Positions 62,423 through 64,000 of a stretch of DNA of 64,000 nucleotides are shown here, in pieces. Under the pieces are notes generated by a model. That model did not search any database, was not told the origin of the DNA, and saw only the letters and a list, made by a program, of their open reading frames with translations. Position 1 is the first letter of the stretch. Each line of letters begins with the position of its first letter. The position numbers and the translations under genes were made by a program. Origin of the DNA: an uncultured Lachnospiraceae bacterium (GTDB lineage: Bacteria; Bacillota; Clostridia; Lachnospirales; Lachnospiraceae); the NCBI GenBank assembly GCA_947630025.1, contig CANRFZ010000010.1, forward strand, positions 1 through 64,000. Reading direction: 5' to 3'.

Positions 62423-64000
62423 ATGGATCTGCAGAATACCTACACAGACATGGTTGAAATCGGCTCGGGCGGCGGCGGCACGATCTTCCGCGCCTACCAT
62501 GTGCGTATGCAGAAATATGTGGTCTTAAAAAAGATACACGACAGGCTGCAGGGCAACGTGGACATCCGGGCCGAGCTGGATATTTTAAAAAATCTGCGCC
62601 ACTCTTTCCTGCCTACGGTGCTGGATTTTATCGAAGATACCAACGGTTCCATCTACACCGTTATGGACTATATCCCCGGAGAATCCTTTGAAAGTATGCT
62701 GCTAAGAGGCGTGCGGTTTCGTCAGGCGCAGGTGGTCAAATACGCGCGGCAGCTCGGCGAAGTGCTTTCGTATCTGCACAGTCGGAAACCCGCCGTCATC
62801 CACGGCGATATCAAACCCGCCAACATCATGCTGACGCCGCAGGACGACATCTGCCTGATCGACTTTAACATCTCGCAGGTGCAGAACGGCAGCCACACTC
62901 CCAATCTCGGCTATTCCGCCGGATATGCCGCGCCGGAGCAAGTGGCCGTGGTGGAAAACTTTAAACGCCAACTGGCTGCAGGCATCAGCCTCAACGCCCT
63001 GTCCATGCCATCCGACATCCCGGATGAGCGGTCGGACATCTACAGCGTGGGCGCCACACTCTACGCCATGCTCTTTGGCGCGGCCCCCGGCTACGCGGGC
63101 GGCGGACAGACGCTATCCCCGGACAGTGTGGAACTGTCGGAGGGCTTGGTCTCTCTGATCAACCGGTGCCTCGAAGCCGATCCGGGCGACCGTTTCCGCA
63201 GCGCGGAAGCCTATCTGAAAGCCGTGGCCAATATCACCAAGGTGGACATCCGGTACAGGCGTCTCGTGTTCCGGCAGAACATTTCGCTGGTGATCTGCAT
63301 CGTAGGCATGGCGATCTGCATCATCGCCGCCGCCATCGGCCGCGAGCAGATGGGGCAGGAACAGGTGATGGCCTACAACGCTCTGGTGGAGCAGATGGAC
63401 GACGCGCGGACGGACGGCAGCGCCCCGGACGAGCTGGATGACCTTTTTGCGCAGGCGGTGGAAATGTTCCCCGAATACGCCGGCGCCTACTATCAGAAAG
63501 CATTGTTCCTCTACCAGTCGGGGCAGTATGAAGAAACCATCGATTTTATTTCGGACGAAGTCCTGACGAAGAACGACGCCTTCAGCGGCGCGGAGACCGG
63601 CGATATCTATTTCCTGCTGGCCAATGCCTATCTGGAAAGCGGCGATGCCGACACCGCCCTCACCTACTACCGCACGGCGGTAAAGTACAGTCCCGGCGAA
63701 AGCATCTATTACGCCGACTACGCGATCGCGCTGGCCCACTCCGGCGATCTGTCCAAAGCGGAAAAAATGCTGGAGAAGGCGGTCACGGTGGAAGGCGCGG
63801 ACGACCGCGTCCTGCTGGCGCAGGGTGAGATCCACGGCATTCAGGGCGATACGGACGATGCCATATCCTGTTTTCAGGAATGTCTGGACATCACCGAGGA
63901 CGAATATATCCGCCTGCGGGCTTATATCATGTGGAGCAGGCTATATGACGATACGACGGACGCCGACCAGCTCTCCCGCCGGGCTTCCATTCTGGAGGAG
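62423..64000 (+). CDS. Membrane Ser/Thr protein kinase with TPRs (3' end beyond window)
   Basis: An open frame of 526 codons with no stop before the window end. Residues 1-260 form a Hanks-type kinase: glycine loop IGSGGGGTIFRA, VAIK-equivalent YVVLKKIH, catalytic loop VIHGDIKPANIM (HGD in place of HRD), metal loop LIDFNIS (DFN in place of DFG), GYAAPEQ, and DIYSVGATLYAML. A membrane segment follows (about 285-305, ISLVICIVGMAICIIAAAIG), then an outside TPR-rich part starting near residue 320. No PASTA repeats, unlike PrkC. Substitution of Gly by Asn in DFG and Arg by Gly in HRD is notable but the catalytic Lys and Asp residues appear intact. It starts 20 bp after the zinc-ribbon gene. Confidence 0.85.
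   Translation, partial: MDLQNTYTDMVEIGSGGGGTIFRAYHVRMQKYVVLKKIHDRLQGNVDIRAELDILKNLRHSFLPTVLDFIEDTNGSIYTVMDYIPGESFESMLLRGVRFRQAQVVKYARQLGEVLSYLHSRKPAVIHGDIKPANIMLTPQDDICLIDFNISQVQNGSHTPNLGYSAGYAAPEQVAVVENFKRQLAAGISLNALSMPSDIPDERSDIYSVGATLYAMLFGAAPGYAGGGQTLSPDSVELSEGLVSLINRCLEADPGDRFRSAEAYLKAVANITKVDIRYRRLVFRQNISLVICIVGMAICIIAAAIGREQMGQEQVMAYNALVEQMDDARTDGSAPDELDDLFAQAVEMFPEYAGAYYQKALFLYQSGQYEETIDFISDEVLTKNDAFSGAETGDIYFLLANAYLESGDADTALTYYRTAVKYSPGESIYYADYAIALAHSGDLSKAEKMLEKAVTVEGADDRVLLAQGEIHGIQGDTDDAISCFQECLDITEDEYIRLRAYIMWSRLYDDTTDADQLSRRASILEE

Overview
The window looks like chromosome of a motile, Gram-positive gut Clostridium of the Lachnospiraceae type. The reasons are the ribosomal and RNA polymerase protein sequences, AAGGAGG-type ribosome binding sites, sigma-28 promoters of the Bacillus/Clostridium kind, a CsrA-FliW pair beside flagellin-assembly genes, GPH-type galactoside transport, and many CgeB-like and TPR-tailed glycosyltransferases. 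By eye the coding DNA is GC-rich for a Clostridium, while regulatory gaps are AT-rich. No rRNA, tRNA, CRISPR array, prophage or insertion sequence was recognised.

Layout. (1) 0.2-2.2 kb, minus: a three-gene XRE regulator / ImmA-IrrE-type protease / PIN-like nuclease module with its own promoter and operator-like palindrome. (2) 2.4-21.2 kb, minus: the long ribosomal and RNA polymerase supercluster, in transcription order rpmG-secE-nusG-rplK-rplA, then a CapA-like protein and an unknown coiled-coil protein, then rplJ-rplL, then a hexapeptide acyltransferase, then rpoB-rpoC, rpsL-rpsG-fusA-tuf. Strong sigma-A promoters are visible before rpmG, rplJ, rpoB, rpsL and tuf. The rpsL promoter sits inside the hairpin that appears to terminate rpoBC. 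(3) 21.3-24.5 kb: a secreted SH3-NlpC/P60 wall hydrolase behind a structured, riboswitch-like leader, converging on a CapA-like lipoprotein. (4) 24.8-27.7 kb: a FliD-like protein, UDP-galactopyranose mutase and a small HTH protein.

(5) 28.0-38.8 kb, plus: a compact glycosyltransferase island. It has GT2-TPR proteins, CgeB-like enzymes, a GT2-TPR-CgeB fusion and a GT2-DUF4422 fusion, with a DtxR-family regulator translationally coupled inside it. It runs directly up to flagellin (38.9-39.8 kb, minus), so flagellin or filament glycosylation is the natural inference. Several tandem repeats lie within it. (6) 41.1-53.1 kb, minus: late flagellar genes flgM-flgN-flgK-flgK-flgL-fliW-csrA and flaG-fliD-fliS-chaperone, with sigma-28 promoters before flgM, flaG and flagellin. 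One more CgeB-like gene sits between them behind a long palindromic element. FlgM (anti-sigma-28), FliW and CsrA together suggest feedback coupling of secretion, flagellin translation and late gene transcription.

(7) 53.1-60.1 kb, minus: an alpha-galactoside module (TetR regulator, unknown GT-B-like protein, GPH transporter, GH36 alpha-galactosidase, ROK sugar kinase). (8) 60.5-64.0 kb, plus: a zinc-ribbon/TPR/beta-repeat membrane protein followed by a membrane Ser/Thr kinase with TPRs that runs off the window end.
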